Positions 17,151 through 26,258 of a DNA stretch of 64,000 nt are shown here, in pieces. The DNA comes from CBDCGV01 sp965216955 (GTDB lineage Bacteria > Bacteroidota > Bacteroidia > Chitinophagales > JADIYW01): positions 1 to 64,000 of the forward strand of contig CBDCGV010000010.1 of NCBI GenBank assembly GCA_965216955.1, given 5' to 3'. The notes beneath the pieces were generated by a model. It did no database searches, was not told where the DNA came from, and worked only from the letters and a program-made list of their open reading frames with translations. Position 1 is the stretch's first letter. Each line of letters begins with the position of its first letter. The translations under genes and the position numbers were made by a program.

Positions 17151-17714
17151 TTATTTATTGTTATACAAATTCATGGTTCTTGTTAGGCCAATGGAGATAA
17201 AGGATTCTATGATTTCAATGCATCTATTGAAGCGCTCTAAGATAATATTTTGTTCCGTTATTGTCCATTTTCCGAGCACAAAATCAACTTGCTTTCCTTT
17301 TGGGAAGTCATTCCCTATACCAAATCGCAGTCTTGGATATTTATTTGACCCTAAAACGGCTGTTATATCTTTTAAACCATTATGCCCCCCATCATTGCCT
17401 TTACCCCTTAAGCGCAATGCACCTAATTCAATAGCTAAATCATCTACAACTACCAAAATATTTTCGGGTTTTACTTTTAGTTTTGTCATCCAATAGTTTA
17501 CCGCCTTCCCACTCAAATTCATAAAAGTAGTAGGTTTTATTAAGTGGATTTTTTTTCCCTTAAAAGAACAAGTTGCTTTATATGCCAGCCTATCTAAGCA
17601 CCATTCGGCAGTATACTTTTCTGCTAAGACATCTACTACATTGAATCCAACATTATGCCTTGTGTTAACATACTGATGCCCGACATTACCCAATCCAACT
17701 ATTAGGTATTTCAT
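17151..17714 (-). CDS. pth: Peptidyl-tRNA hydrolase
   Basis: A 187-residue Pth that frees tRNA from prematurely released peptidyl-tRNA. Conserved elements include VGLGNVGHQYVNTRHNVGF with the catalytic His of the TRHNVG motif, KPTTFMNLSGKAV, VVDDLAIELG and GGHNGLKDI. It is 40 bp downstream of rplY, the common rplY-pth order in bacteria. Confidence 0.96.
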   Translation of the reverse strand: MKYLIVGLGNVGHQYVNTRHNVGFNVVDVLAEKYTAEWCLDRLAYKATCSFKGKKIHLIKPTTFMNLSGKAVNYWMTKLKVKPENILVVVDDLAIELGALRLRGKGNDGGHNGLKDITAVLGSNKYPRLRFGIGNDFPKGKQVDFVLGKWTITEQNIILERFNRCIEIIESFISIGLTRTMNLYNNK

Positions 17715-17754
17715 AATCTAAGCTAAATTTATGATAAGCAAATAGATTACCTAT

Positions 17755-18387
17755 CTATTCTGTACCCTCTGTGGCAGTGGCTTCCGTTTCCTCAGAAGTA
17801 GCGACATCACCTTCTTCTTCAAGTTCGGATGAAGCACTTCTTAAACTCCTTGGAACCTCTACAGATGCAACAGGAATAGACATTGAAGTCATAATTTCCA
17901 TTCCCGTATCTTGAATATCTCTTACTTTAAAAGACTGTCCTAGTTTGAGATCAGAAACATCTATAATAACGGCATCTTTTAGTTGTTCAGGTGTAGTTTT
18001 CACTTTTAACTTCCTGACTTTAAGCATTAATTTACCCCCTTCTCTAACACCAGCTGCGACGCCTGTTGTTCTTATGGGTATTTCTGTTTTAACTTTAACC
18101 CCTGACACCAACTCTAAAAAATCAATATGTAAAATTCTGTCAGTTACAGGGTGAAATTGAAGATCTTTAATAATTGCCTTGTATTGACTACCGTCTAAAT
18201 TGATCTCCGCACAATAGAAGTTTGGGGTATATATAATATCCTTAACCCCATTGGCGGTAACTGTAAAGTGCATTGGTTCTTTACCTCCATATAATACACA
18301 TGGAATCAAGCCCTCATTACGTACTTGTTTTGTATATTTTTTACCAAGCTTTTCTCTTTTCTTCCCTTCGATTTTAATAGCCTCCAT
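17755..18387 (-). CDS. rplY: 50S ribosomal protein L25/general stress protein Ctc
   Basis: A 210-residue two-domain L25 (TL5/Ctc type). The N-terminal 5S rRNA-binding domain has KKYTKQVRNEGLIPCVLYGG and KAIIKDLQFHPVTDRILHID; the C-terminal TL5 domain carries RTTGVAAGVREGGKL. The last 30 residues are an acidic, Ala/Thr/Glu-rich tail, common in this family. It lies 16 bp downstream of prs in a prs-rplY-pth cluster that is widely conserved. Confidence 0.95.
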   Translation of the reverse strand: MEAIKIEGKKREKLGKKYTKQVRNEGLIPCVLYGGKEPMHFTVTANGVKDIIYTPNFYCAEINLDGSQYKAIIKDLQFHPVTDRILHIDFLELVSGVKVKTEIPIRTTGVAAGVREGGKLMLKVRKLKVKTTPEQLKDAVIIDVSDLKLGQSFKVRDIQDTGMEIMTSMSIPVASVEVPRSLRSASSELEEEGDVATSEETEATATEGTE

Positions 18388-18403
18388 TGTTCGACTTTAT
18401 ATT

Positions 18404-19339
18404 CTATTTAATAAATAATGAATGTATAGATTTATACTCATGTGCATTTCTTATCGCTCTAGCAAATAATGAAGCAACAGAAATGACTTTTATTTTATCT
18501 GATTGCTGTTTTAATGGGATAGTATCACAAACTACCAATTCTTCTAAAGCAGAATTTTCTACCTTCTCATAAGCCTTACCAGATAAAACAGGATGCGTAC
18601 ACAATGCTCTTACGCTTGATGCCCCTTTTTCAATTATAAGGTTTGCTGCAGTTGTTAATGTAGATGCTGTATCAATTATATCATCAACTAAAATTACATT
18701 TTTACCTTCTACGTCTCCAATAACTCGCATGGAAGCTATTTCATTTGCCTTTTTACGATGTTTGTCACAGATAACCATCTCCGTATTAAACCTCACTGCA
18801 TAAGTGCGTGCTCGTTTAGTACTTCCAACATCAGGAGAAGCAAAAATGAAATTCTCTAGGTTTAAGCTTTTTATATAAGGCATAAAGATGGCAGAAGCAT
18901 CTAAGTGATCAACAGGAATGTCAAAAAAGCCTTGTATTTGCGGAGCATGTAAATCCATAGTCATAATCCTATCTGCGCCAGCTGCTGACAATAGATTAGC
19001 GACCAATTTAGCACCAATTGCTACTCTAGGTTTATCTTTTCTATCCTGCCTAGCCAAACCATAATAAGGCATTACTGCAATAATATAGCCTGCCGAAGCC
19101 CTTTTAGCCGCATCTATCATTAAAAGCAACTCCATCAAATTTTCAGAAGGTGAAAAAGTTGATTGAGCAATAAAAACAAATGCCCCTCTTACCGACTCTT
19201 GAATAATCGGCTCAAACTCTCCGTCACTAAATTCAAGAACTTCTACGGCTGTAAGTTGCTCACCATAAGCATCGCAAATTCTCTCAGCCAGATATTTTGT
19301 GGCTCTTCCTGAGATTATTTTTACGTCTGGTAAGACCAT
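18404..19339 (-). CDS. prs: Ribose-phosphate pyrophosphokinase
   Basis: A 311-residue PRPP synthase, producing the activated ribose for nucleotide, His and Trp synthesis. Landmarks are ISGRATKYLAERICDAYG near the N-terminus, YYGLARQDRKDKPR, the PRPP-binding loop VDDIIDTASTLTTAANL, and LHAPQIQGFFDIPVDHL. First gene of the prs-rplY-pth unit, divergent from dnaK. A -7 element sits at 19363-19370. Confidence 0.96.
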   Translation of the reverse strand: MVLPDVKIISGRATKYLAERICDAYGEQLTAVEVLEFSDGEFEPIIQESVRGAFVFIAQSTFSPSENLMELLLMIDAAKRASAGYIIAVMPYYGLARQDRKDKPRVAIGAKLVANLLSAAGADRIMTMDLHAPQIQGFFDIPVDHLDASAIFMPYIKSLNLENFIFASPDVGSTKRARTYAVRFNTEMVICDKHRKKANEIASMRVIGDVEGKNVILVDDIIDTASTLTTAANLIIEKGASSVRALCTHPVLSGKAYEKVENSALEELVVCDTIPLKQQSDKIKVISVASLFARAIRNAHEYKSIHSLFIK

Positions 19340-19362
19340 ACAGCTTATTTTTTTTGGAAGTG

Positions 19363-19370
19363 CAAAGATA
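19363..19370 (-). promoter_or_regulatory. -7 element TATCTTTG for prs
   Basis: The minus strand reads TATCTTTG, a perfect TAnnTTTG, 23 bp before the prs ATG. Confidence 0.5.
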
Positions 19371-19661
19371 GCTATTTTTTAGCGATCCATTGTAAATGAA
19401 TAATTAATAATTATATCAAACCTAGATTATTCATTCAATCAATGATTAAAATAGCAGTAAAATTGACGATTTCATTTCCTCGGCCCACTAAGGGTAGGCT
19501 TTTATATAAAAAAACATCCTTCAACTATATCAGATAATTTAATGCCTTTTTGACATAACTCATTTACTAAAAAATCAGTAATACTGACAGATAATCACTT
19601 TAAATGATATGGCACAAGTGTTGTTAAAGCTAAGTCACATTAACGATTAAAAACTGTTATA
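19371..19661. other. Divergent prs/dnaK intergenic region with two inverted repeats
   Basis: No gene is seen in this 291-bp gap. It holds an inverted repeat with perfect 10-bp arms, AATGAATAAT (19395-19404) and ATTATTCATT (19426-19435), and a 13-bp palindrome TCAGTAATACTGA (19575-19587) 74 bp before the dnaK ATG. No CIRCE element (TTAGCACTC-N9-GAGTGCTAA) and no exact TAnnTTTG on the dnaK strand were found. Confidence 0.4.
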
Positions 19662-21578
19662 ATGAGCAAAATAATTGGAATAGATTTAGGAACTACAAAT
19701 TCATGTGTAGCTGTTATGGAAGGAAGTGAACCAGTAGTAATTCCAACAGAAGAAGGAAGAAGAACACTCCCCTCAATTGTTGGTTTTTTAGACAATGGTG
19801 AGAGAAAAATTGGAGACCCTGCTAAACGACAAGCCATTACCAACCCAATTAACACGGTAATGTCTGTAAAAAGATTTATGGGTAAACGCTTTAGTGAAAT
19901 TGGAAGTGAAACAGGTAAAGTTTCTTATAAAGTAGTTAAAGGAGACAACGACACTGTTCGTATTCAAATAAATGACAGAAAATATTCTCCTCAGGAAATC
20001 TCCGCAATGATTTTGCAAAAATGTAAAAAGACGGCTGAAGATTACTTGGGGACAGAGGTAAAGGAGGCCGTAATTACAGTTCCTGCTTACTTCAATGATT
20101 CTGAAAGACAAGCAACCAAAGAAGCAGGAGAAATTGCGGGTCTTAATGTTCGAAGAATTATCAATGAACCTACGGCTGCTGCCTTAGCTTATGGAATGGA
20201 TAAGCGCAATAAGGACATGAAAATAGCAGTATATGATCTTGGAGGTGGAACTTTTGACATTTCTATCTTAGAACTGGGAGATGGTGTTTTTGAAGTAAAA
20301 TCAACGAATGGTGATGTCCACCTAGGGGGGGATGATTTTGATCAGGTTATTATTGATTGGTTAGCAGAAGCATTTAAATCAGATGAAAATATTGATTTAA
20401 GAAAAGATCCTATGGCACTTCAAAGACTAAAGGAGGCTGCTGAAAAAGCAAAAATTGAATTATCAAGTTCTGCTGAAACAGAAATAAACCTGCCATATGT
20501 TACCGCTGTTGATGGTGTTCCTAAACACTTAGTTAAAAAGTTGTCTAGATCTAAATTCGAGCAATTAGCAGACAAATTGGTTGAGAGAACTTTAGAACCT
20601 TGTCGACAAGCGATGAAAGATGCTGGCTATTCAACATCAGATATAGATGAAGTCATTTTAGTGGGAGGATCTACTAGAATTCCAAAAATTCAAGAAGCAG
20701 TAGAAAACTTCTTTAACAAAAAGCCATCTAAAGGAGTTAATCCTGATGAAGTTGTAGCAATCGGTGCTTCTATTCAGGGAGGTGTCTTAACTGGTGATGT
20801 CAAAGATGTATTGTTATTGGATGTTACACCTTTATCTTTAGGTATCGAGACTTATGGTGGCGTTTTCACAAAGTTGATTGAATCCAACACAACGATTCCT
20901 TCAAAAAAGTCAGAAGTATTTTCGACTGCCGCTGATAATCAGCCAGCTGTAGATATTAATGTCCTTCAAGGCGAAAGACCAATGGCAAAAGACAACCGAT
21001 CTATTGGTCGATTTGTACTAGATGGCATTCCTCCAGCTCAAAGGGGAGTACCTCAAATTGAAGTTACTTTCGATATTGATGCCAATGGAATTTTAAGTGT
21101 TTCTGCTAAAGATAAGGGTACTGGCAAAGAGCAAAACATCCGTATTGAAGCCAGCACGGGACTTTCTCAAGATGAGATAGAAAAAATGAAAGCAGAAGCT
21201 AAAGCAAATGAAGAAGCAGATAAGCAGGCCAAAGAAAGAATAGACAAACTTAATCAGGCTGATACTTTAATTTTTCAAACCGAAAAGCAATTACAAGAAT
21301 TTGGAGATAAAGTTTCTGAAAATCATAAGTCTTCGATTGAAGCTGCTGTCACTAAATTAAAAGAAGTTCATAAGAACGAAGATCTTGAAGGTCTTGATGC
21401 TGCCATGGAAGAGTTAAACAATGCATGGAGTGCTGCCTCACAAGAAATTTATCAAGCGCAACAACAGGCAGCTGGTCAAGGCGATGCCGGTGGAGAGAAT
21501 GGTTCAAACAATGACAATAATGCAAATGAAGGAGGGGAAGGAGAACCAGAAGATGTTGAATTTGAAGAAGTCAAATAG
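19662..21578 (+). CDS. dnaK: Chaperone DnaK (Hsp70)
   Basis: A 638-residue Hsp70 that binds unfolded proteins in an ATP-driven cycle with DnaJ and GrpE. The nucleotide-binding domain begins IIGIDLGTTNSCVAVMEG and includes VPAYFNDSERQATKEAG, AVYDLGGGTFDISILE and VILVGGSTRIPKIQ. The substrate-binding domain follows from about residue 385 (LLLDVTPLSLGIETYGG). The C-terminal lid ends in a Gly/Asn-rich linker and an acidic EDVEFEEVK tail. It is monocistronic, closed by a strong terminator at 21605-21633. Confidence 0.98.
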   Translation: MSKIIGIDLGTTNSCVAVMEGSEPVVIPTEEGRRTLPSIVGFLDNGERKIGDPAKRQAITNPINTVMSVKRFMGKRFSEIGSETGKVSYKVVKGDNDTVRIQINDRKYSPQEISAMILQKCKKTAEDYLGTEVKEAVITVPAYFNDSERQATKEAGEIAGLNVRRIINEPTAAALAYGMDKRNKDMKIAVYDLGGGTFDISILELGDGVFEVKSTNGDVHLGGDDFDQVIIDWLAEAFKSDENIDLRKDPMALQRLKEAAEKAKIELSSSAETEINLPYVTAVDGVPKHLVKKLSRSKFEQLADKLVERTLEPCRQAMKDAGYSTSDIDEVILVGGSTRIPKIQEAVENFFNKKPSKGVNPDEVVAIGASIQGGVLTGDVKDVLLLDVTPLSLGIETYGGVFTKLIESNTTIPSKKSEVFSTAADNQPAVDINVLQGERPMAKDNRSIGRFVLDGIPPAQRGVPQIEVTFDIDANGILSVSAKDKGTGKEQNIRIEASTGLSQDEIEKMKAEAKANEEADKQAKERIDKLNQADTLIFQTEKQLQEFGDKVSENHKSSIEAAVTKLKEVHKNEDLEGLDAAMEELNNAWSAASQEIYQAQQQAAGQGDAGGENGSNNDNNANEGGEGEPEDVEFEEVK

Positions 21579-21604
21579 ATAAAAACACTTCTAAAAATTA
21601 AAAT

Positions 21605-21633
21605 AAAAATGCCGAGTAATACTCGGCATTTTT
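21605..21633 (+). terminator. Terminator after dnaK
   Basis: A perfect 13-bp stem, AAAAATGCCGAGT (21605-21617) with ACTCGGCATTTTT (21621-21633), and a 3-nt loop. The 3' arm ends in a T-run, 27 bp after the dnaK stop. Because the 5' arm is A-rich it could also work in the other direction. Confidence 0.9.
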
Positions 21634-21686
21634 ATTTTAATCATATTTATTTTTAAATTAGGTTTATTTTTCTGACTAGCTAACTT

Positions 21687-22121
21687 ATGAGATTTAGATA
21701 CGATATAACAGTGAATAACTCTGCTGACAAAGTCTGGGACTTTGTTATGCAATTTGAACGCCGACCTGAATGGATAGATTTTGTAGATGAAACAGAAATA
21801 AACGATAAAAAAGAAGGCTGGGTTGGAACTAAATACAGAGAAAAATCTGTTTTCTTAGGAATTCCATTAAATGTAACTTTTGAGGTCACAGAATATACGC
21901 ATAAAAAAAGCTGGACCTCTATTTGTAAAATGCCCCCCTTTTACCCCGAAATCTTTGTTCGAATGCATGATGAAGTAAATGGATCTGTGTCCGGTTACAT
22001 TGAGTTTGAAATTAAAATTGGGATCCTTGGATTACTTCCAAAAAGAATTATTCGAAAACAAGTCGATAAATTGGTGCGACCAATTATGGAGAATTTCGAA
22101 AGAATAGCCAATTCTTTATAA
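21687..22121 (+). CDS. SRPBCC-family protein, tandem copy 1
   Basis: A 144-residue SRPBCC/polyketide-cyclase-like protein (VWDFVMQFERRPEWIDF, GWVGTKYREKSVFLGIPLN, CKMPPFYPEIF, GILGLLPKR). Such helix-grip proteins usually bind a small hydrophobic ligand. It aligns without gaps to the next gene, with identical blocks at FERRPEWI, CKMPPFYP and GILGLLPKR, so the pair is a tandem duplication. No signal peptide. Ligand unknown. Confidence 0.8.
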   Translation: MRFRYDITVNNSADKVWDFVMQFERRPEWIDFVDETEINDKKEGWVGTKYREKSVFLGIPLNVTFEVTEYTHKKSWTSICKMPPFYPEIFVRMHDEVNGSVSGYIEFEIKIGILGLLPKRIIRKQVDKLVRPIMENFERIANSL

Positions 22122-22205
22122 GTTATAATTATACCTTATAAATGTTTATCACAATTTATTTTAGCTACTAACAATCACTTTCCAACTAATTAAAAATTAA
22201 AAGAT

Positions 22206-22640
22206 ATGCGTTTTTCTTACAGTTCTATTGTACATAATGATGTTGACACTGTCTGGGACTTTATTATGTCCTTTGAAAGAAGACCAGAATGGATTCACTT
22301 CATCGAAAAATGCACCGTAATAGATAAAAAGGAAGGATGGGTTGGCACCAAGTATCAAGAAAAATCTGTCTTCTTAGGTATCCCACTAAATATCACATAT
22401 GAAGTAACCTCTTATAAAGAAAAAGATAGTTGGTCTTCCATTTGTAAAATGCCCCCTTTCTACCCTAAAATTTTTGTAACTATAAAAGATATGGGTAATG
22501 GAGAAATACATGGGACTTTAGAATTTGAATTAAAAACAGGTATTCTAGGTTTACTCCCAAAAAGATTAATTAAAAAACAGGTTGATAAACTTGTAGATCC
22601 ATGCATAGAAAGGTATTTGGAGTTGTTGGATAGGCCTTAG
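22206..22640 (+). CDS. SRPBCC-family protein, tandem copy 2
   Basis: A 144-residue paralogue of the gene just upstream and exactly the same length. Blocks VWDFIMSFERRPEWI, KKEGWVGTKYQEKSVFLGIP, CKMPPFYP and GILGLLPKR are kept, while surface positions differ. The 84-bp spacer has no terminator, so readthrough from copy 1 is possible. Conservation of the interior with drift outside suggests that both copies are functional and bind similar ligands. Confidence 0.8.
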   Translation: MRFSYSSIVHNDVDTVWDFIMSFERRPEWIHFIEKCTVIDKKEGWVGTKYQEKSVFLGIPLNITYEVTSYKEKDSWSSICKMPPFYPKIFVTIKDMGNGEIHGTLEFELKTGILGLLPKRLIKKQVDKLVDPCIERYLELLDRP

Positions 22641-22686
22641 AAATTATATTTTTGTTGGTGCTTCTAGCTTTTACACTTAAAGTCAA

Positions 22687-23985
22687 TCATAACTGGTTTA
22701 TAGCCTCGTTAAGCCAATTCATACGTTTGTCAATCCAATCTTTTAGATATTCTACTTCTTCTTCATAAGTATCGAAATAAACATAATTTGGCCAAACATA
22801 TTTCCCTAGCGTTCTCCATTTAGTGTAATTCTCCATTTGTGCATCATTTAAATAGAACGCATTTTCTTCTATTTTACCTATTATATAGTCTTTGTTCGCT
22901 ACAAAATGATCTAATCGAATTTTTACCTCCTCAATAAAACTAGGGTCCTCAAAAAGTCTAGCAATCCAACTTGCTTTTTTTATCCAAAAACCTTCCGTTG
23001 TTTCATTAGAATTATAATTGATATTTCCCATGGCAATATCGAAGTCCCAAATAGGTCCCATTTTCAATTTCCCTCCAGGCTTAAGGTTTATATAAACACT
23101 TGTATGAAAACTTGCATCATTGTTTTTAGCAATTTCATTGATAAGATACCAATCTACAAAAGATTCTATATCAAGATATTTTCTATATCCATTTATTGGA
23201 TCTACGAAATCATCTCCAAAAAGAACTTTTTCAACTTTCTTAATATAATCTTGAATAAATAAGTAATCTACATCGTCAAAATCCACACTGGGTTCTTTGA
23301 TATTAAACAAGTAACGGTCAGATCGAAAGTATACATCATTTGCATCTAATCTATCTTTTGTATCTACTTCTAACAGGTATCCTTCTTGTCCAAGATTTAC
23401 TCTATTTGGTGAGACATCAATTTTCTGTGTCAATTGGTAGGTCCCTTGATAACAATCATTCATAAATAGTTCAAAAAACTCACTACTAGACGTCCACTGT
23501 AAATTACTTAGTGCTCCCAATTCAAAAGCAATCTTATTCCTAAGCATACTTTTATCGTTGAAATTAGCTAATAGAACCCATTTCTTATCCTCAGGCATTC
23601 CAAGTAACCCCTCTTCATTCTCAAATCTTATTTGATATGGCTTTTTTGGGAAATTCCAAGTAGTATTTCCTCTTCCTTTAATTTCAATATTACTGACTAA
23701 GTCCTCGAATTTAGTTCCTCCATACAAATAAAAAGAGGCTTTTACATAATTCTCTTTTGAATCAACGATACCTCCATTTTTGGTTTTAATTGATATAATT
23801 GGAAGACTCGTAAAATTTTCTGGTGAAGAAATCAACCCACAATTATAATCCCCAAAAAAGCTATCATCCTCTTTTTGGCAACTAAAAAACAACATTGCAA
23901 ATAGGAAAAAAATGAAAGCCTTAACATCAACCCTATTGTTAATTGAATTTGTATTCAAAGCAATGCTATGTATAGCTTTGTACAA
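22687..23985 (-). CDS. CotH-like kinase-domain lipoprotein
   Basis: A 432-residue protein of the CotH (PF08757) family, which includes atypical protein/secretion-associated kinases. The N-terminus has a hydrophobic stretch ending FFSC (Cys36), a probable lipoprotein signal. CotH landmarks are IEIKGRGNTTWNFPKKPYQI, KWVLLANFNDKSMLRNKIAF, YQLTQKIDVSPNRVNLG and GPIWDFDIAMGN, where the last Asp pair fits the metal-binding DFD. It lies 11 bp after rny on the same strand. A second, diverged CotH-like gene lies at 60779-61921. Confidence 0.85.
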   Translation of the reverse strand: MYKAIHSIALNTNSINNRVDVKAFIFFLFAMLFFSCQKEDDSFFGDYNCGLISSPENFTSLPIISIKTKNGGIVDSKENYVKASFYLYGGTKFEDLVSNIEIKGRGNTTWNFPKKPYQIRFENEEGLLGMPEDKKWVLLANFNDKSMLRNKIAFELGALSNLQWTSSSEFFELFMNDCYQGTYQLTQKIDVSPNRVNLGQEGYLLEVDTKDRLDANDVYFRSDRYLFNIKEPSVDFDDVDYLFIQDYIKKVEKVLFGDDFVDPINGYRKYLDIESFVDWYLINEIAKNNDASFHTSVYINLKPGGKLKMGPIWDFDIAMGNINYNSNETTEGFWIKKASWIARLFEDPSFIEEVKIRLDHFVANKDYIIGKIEENAFYLNDAQMENYTKWRTLGKYVWPNYVYFDTYEEEVEYLKDWIDKRMNWLNEAINQL

Positions 23986-23996
23986 ATTTTCGCCTT

Positions 23997-25586
23997 TTAC
24001 TTAGCAACACTAACTGCTCTGTTTTCTCTTATAACAGTTACCTTAATTTGACCAGGATAGGTCATTTCATCTTGTATTTGTTGAGAAATCTTGAACGACA
24101 ATTCTTCTACTTCTTTATCAGAAACTTTCTCACTTTCCACCAATACTCTCAATTCTCTTCCAGCTTGAATCGCATATGCCTTTTGAACTCCTTTGTATGC
24201 TAAAGCTAAATTTTCTAACTCTTCTATTCGCTTAAGGTAACCTTCTAAGATTTCACGTCTAGCCCCTGGACGAGCACCTGAAATAGCATCACATGCTTGC
24301 ACAATTGGAGAAATCAAAAAGTTCATTTCCATCTCATCATGATGCGCACCGACCGCATTTACAATAGCTGGGTGCTCTCCATACTTTTCACATAACTTAG
24401 CGCCCAACAATGCATGAGATAATTCAGGGTCTTCATCTGATACTTTTCCAATATCATGTAACAAGCCCGCCCTCTTGGCATATTTTGCATTAATACCCAA
24501 TTCTGAGGCCATCGTTGCACAAAGATTTGCAACCTCTCTTGAATGCTGCAATAAATTTTGTCCATAAGACGATCTAAATCTCATTTTTCCTACATAACGA
24601 ATCAGTTCAGCATGAAGCCCATGAATACCTAAATCAATAACAGTTCGTTCTCCTATTTCTCTAATTTGCGCATCAATTTGTTTTTTTGTTTTTGCTACCA
24701 CTTCTTCAATCCTTGCCGGATGAATTCGCCCATCAGTTACCAAACGCTGTAAAGAAAGTCTAGCTATTTCCCTTTTATAAGGATCATATCCTGAAATGAT
24801 AACTGCCTCAGGAGTATCATCTACAATAATTTCTACTCCAGTAGCCGCTTCTAGTGCCCTAATATTTCTTCCTTCACGTCCAATAATTTGCCCTTTTTGA
24901 TCATCGCTTGAAAGATTAAAAACCGATACCGTATTCTCAATAGCTTGCTCTGCCGCCACTCTTTGTATCGATTGAATGACAATTTTCTTCGCTTCCTTAC
25001 TTGCTTTCATTTTAGCCTCATCAACAGATGACTTTATGTAAGCCATAGATTCTGTTTTTGCTTTATCCTTTAATTGTTCAATCAACTGGGCTTTAGCTTC
25101 GTCAACTGGCAATTGCGCTACTTGTTCAAGTTTAGATATATGTTCTTCGTAAGCTTTATCAAGTTGTTCCTGTTTTGTGTTAATAACCCCCAATTGCTTG
25201 CTAAGGTTTTCCTTGATCTTATTAACCTCTTTTTCCTTTCGATTGAAATGCTCCAGCTTTTGTGACAAAGATTGTTCTTTAGAACGAATTCGCTTTTCTA
25301 TATCATCAATTTTTCTTTGGCGCTTATTTAATTTTTGATCTGATTCAGATTTAAACTTGAGATAGCGCTCCTTGCTTTCCATCATCTTCTCTTTTTGAAG
25401 CGCATCTGCCTCTCTTTTTGAATTCTTGATGATGTTTTTTGCCTGTCGCTTAGCATCTTCTTTTATCTGATTGGCCTCGTTAATTTGAGCCTGAACATTG
25501 GCTCTAAAAAGGAATTTTCCAATAATGACACCTAAAATTAATCCTATGACCAATGCAACTATCGTTGCAGTTGTTAATACTCCCAT
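23997..25586 (-). CDS. rny: Ribonuclease Y
   Basis: A 529-residue membrane-anchored endoribonuclease that starts mRNA decay. In order: a transmembrane segment (ATIVALVIGLILGVIIGKFL, residues 7-26), a long Lys/Glu coiled coil to about residue 200, a KH domain (QIIGREGRNIRALEAATGVE), and an HD domain with the catalytic HD in RAGLLHDIGK near residue 375. Length and order are standard. It lies downstream of pheT / coiled-coil / zapA on the same strand, an arrangement shared by many Bacteroidota. Confidence 0.96.
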   Translation of the reverse strand: MGVLTTATIVALVIGLILGVIIGKFLFRANVQAQINEANQIKEDAKRQAKNIIKNSKREADALQKEKMMESKERYLKFKSESDQKLNKRQRKIDDIEKRIRSKEQSLSQKLEHFNRKEKEVNKIKENLSKQLGVINTKQEQLDKAYEEHISKLEQVAQLPVDEAKAQLIEQLKDKAKTESMAYIKSSVDEAKMKASKEAKKIVIQSIQRVAAEQAIENTVSVFNLSSDDQKGQIIGREGRNIRALEAATGVEIIVDDTPEAVIISGYDPYKREIARLSLQRLVTDGRIHPARIEEVVAKTKKQIDAQIREIGERTVIDLGIHGLHAELIRYVGKMRFRSSYGQNLLQHSREVANLCATMASELGINAKYAKRAGLLHDIGKVSDEDPELSHALLGAKLCEKYGEHPAIVNAVGAHHDEMEMNFLISPIVQACDAISGARPGARREILEGYLKRIEELENLALAYKGVQKAYAIQAGRELRVLVESEKVSDKEVEELSFKISQQIQDEMTYPGQIKVTVIRENRAVSVAK

Positions 25587-25656
25587 TTCTTCTAGTTTTA
25601 TAATTAAACAAAAGAAACGAACAAGGTATCTTACTTAATTTAAAATTGAAAAAGGT

Positions 25657-25962
25657 TTACGATTGATGCTCTGATAATAGTTCGTCTATTTCTTGCAGCT
25701 TAGACATTAATTCATCACTAACTATATTGCTTGAAATACTGCCGCCATTGCCCTTAACTGCATCTACCATATTTTGTAGTGCTATCATTGCCAAATAATC
25801 TTGTTTATCCTTGGAATTAAAAATCTGTTGAAATTCCTTTACTTTAGAATTGATTTCTTTTGCTGCTTTCCGAACCTGCTCCTCTTCTTCAATCTTTATT
25901 TTAAGCCTATAAGGCCTGTCTGCAACAACAACATTAATATTTATCCAATCTTTCTCCTCCAA
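25657..25962 (-). CDS. zapA: Cell division protein ZapA
   Basis: A 101-residue ZapA, a small FtsZ-ring stabiliser. It has the N-terminal beta region (INVVVADRPYRLKIKIEEEE) with the ADRPYRL motif and a C-terminal helix (QDYLAMIALQNMVDAVK) that forms the coiled-coil tetramer. Its position between pheT and rny supports the call. The 70-bp gap to rny is too short to hold a 6S RNA, which often neighbours zapA elsewhere. Confidence 0.9.
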   Translation of the reverse strand: MEEKDWININVVVADRPYRLKIKIEEEEQVRKAAKEINSKVKEFQQIFNSKDKQDYLAMIALQNMVDAVKGNGGSISSNIVSDELMSKLQEIDELLSEHQS

Positions 25963-25964
25963 AC

Positions 25965-26255
25965 TTAATTATTTACCGAAGCCAAACATTTATCTATTTC
26001 TTTGATATAAAACTTCAATTGTTTCTTTAAACCTTTTCTATCATCTTCTGAAAGATGTACCCCCTTCGCTAACTTAATTGTCTTTAATTTATACTCTAAT
26101 TCTTCTTTTTGCTTTAATAACGTGTTTAATCTATTTTCCGTATCAGCAAGCTTTACTTTTGTTGATTCAAGTTCCTTGCTAATTTTTTTATTGTGTTCTA
26201 AAATTAGCTTAATTTTTTTTAAAATCTCTTCTAATTTTTCAAGCCCTTCGTTCAT
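25965..26255 (-). CDS. Small coiled-coil protein between pheT and zapA
   Basis: A 96-residue protein that is almost wholly Lys/Glu/Leu coiled coil (LEEILKKIKLILEHNKKISK, ENRLNTLLKQKEELEYKLKT). Its C-terminal third (HLSEDDRKGLKKQLKFYIKEIDKCL) is more conserved in look. It sits 2 bp from zapA and 3 bp from pheT, so it is in the same operon. A ZapB-like partner for ZapA is a fair guess from position and shape, but sequence alone does not show it. Confidence 0.75.
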   Translation of the reverse strand: MNEGLEKLEEILKKIKLILEHNKKISKELESTKVKLADTENRLNTLLKQKEELEYKLKTIKLAKGVHLSEDDRKGLKKQLKFYIKEIDKCLASVNN

Positions 26256-26258
26256 AAC

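Noticed and set aside
25587..25656. Possible 6S RNA between zapA and rny
   Set aside because: The gap is only 70 bp and shows no long hairpin.
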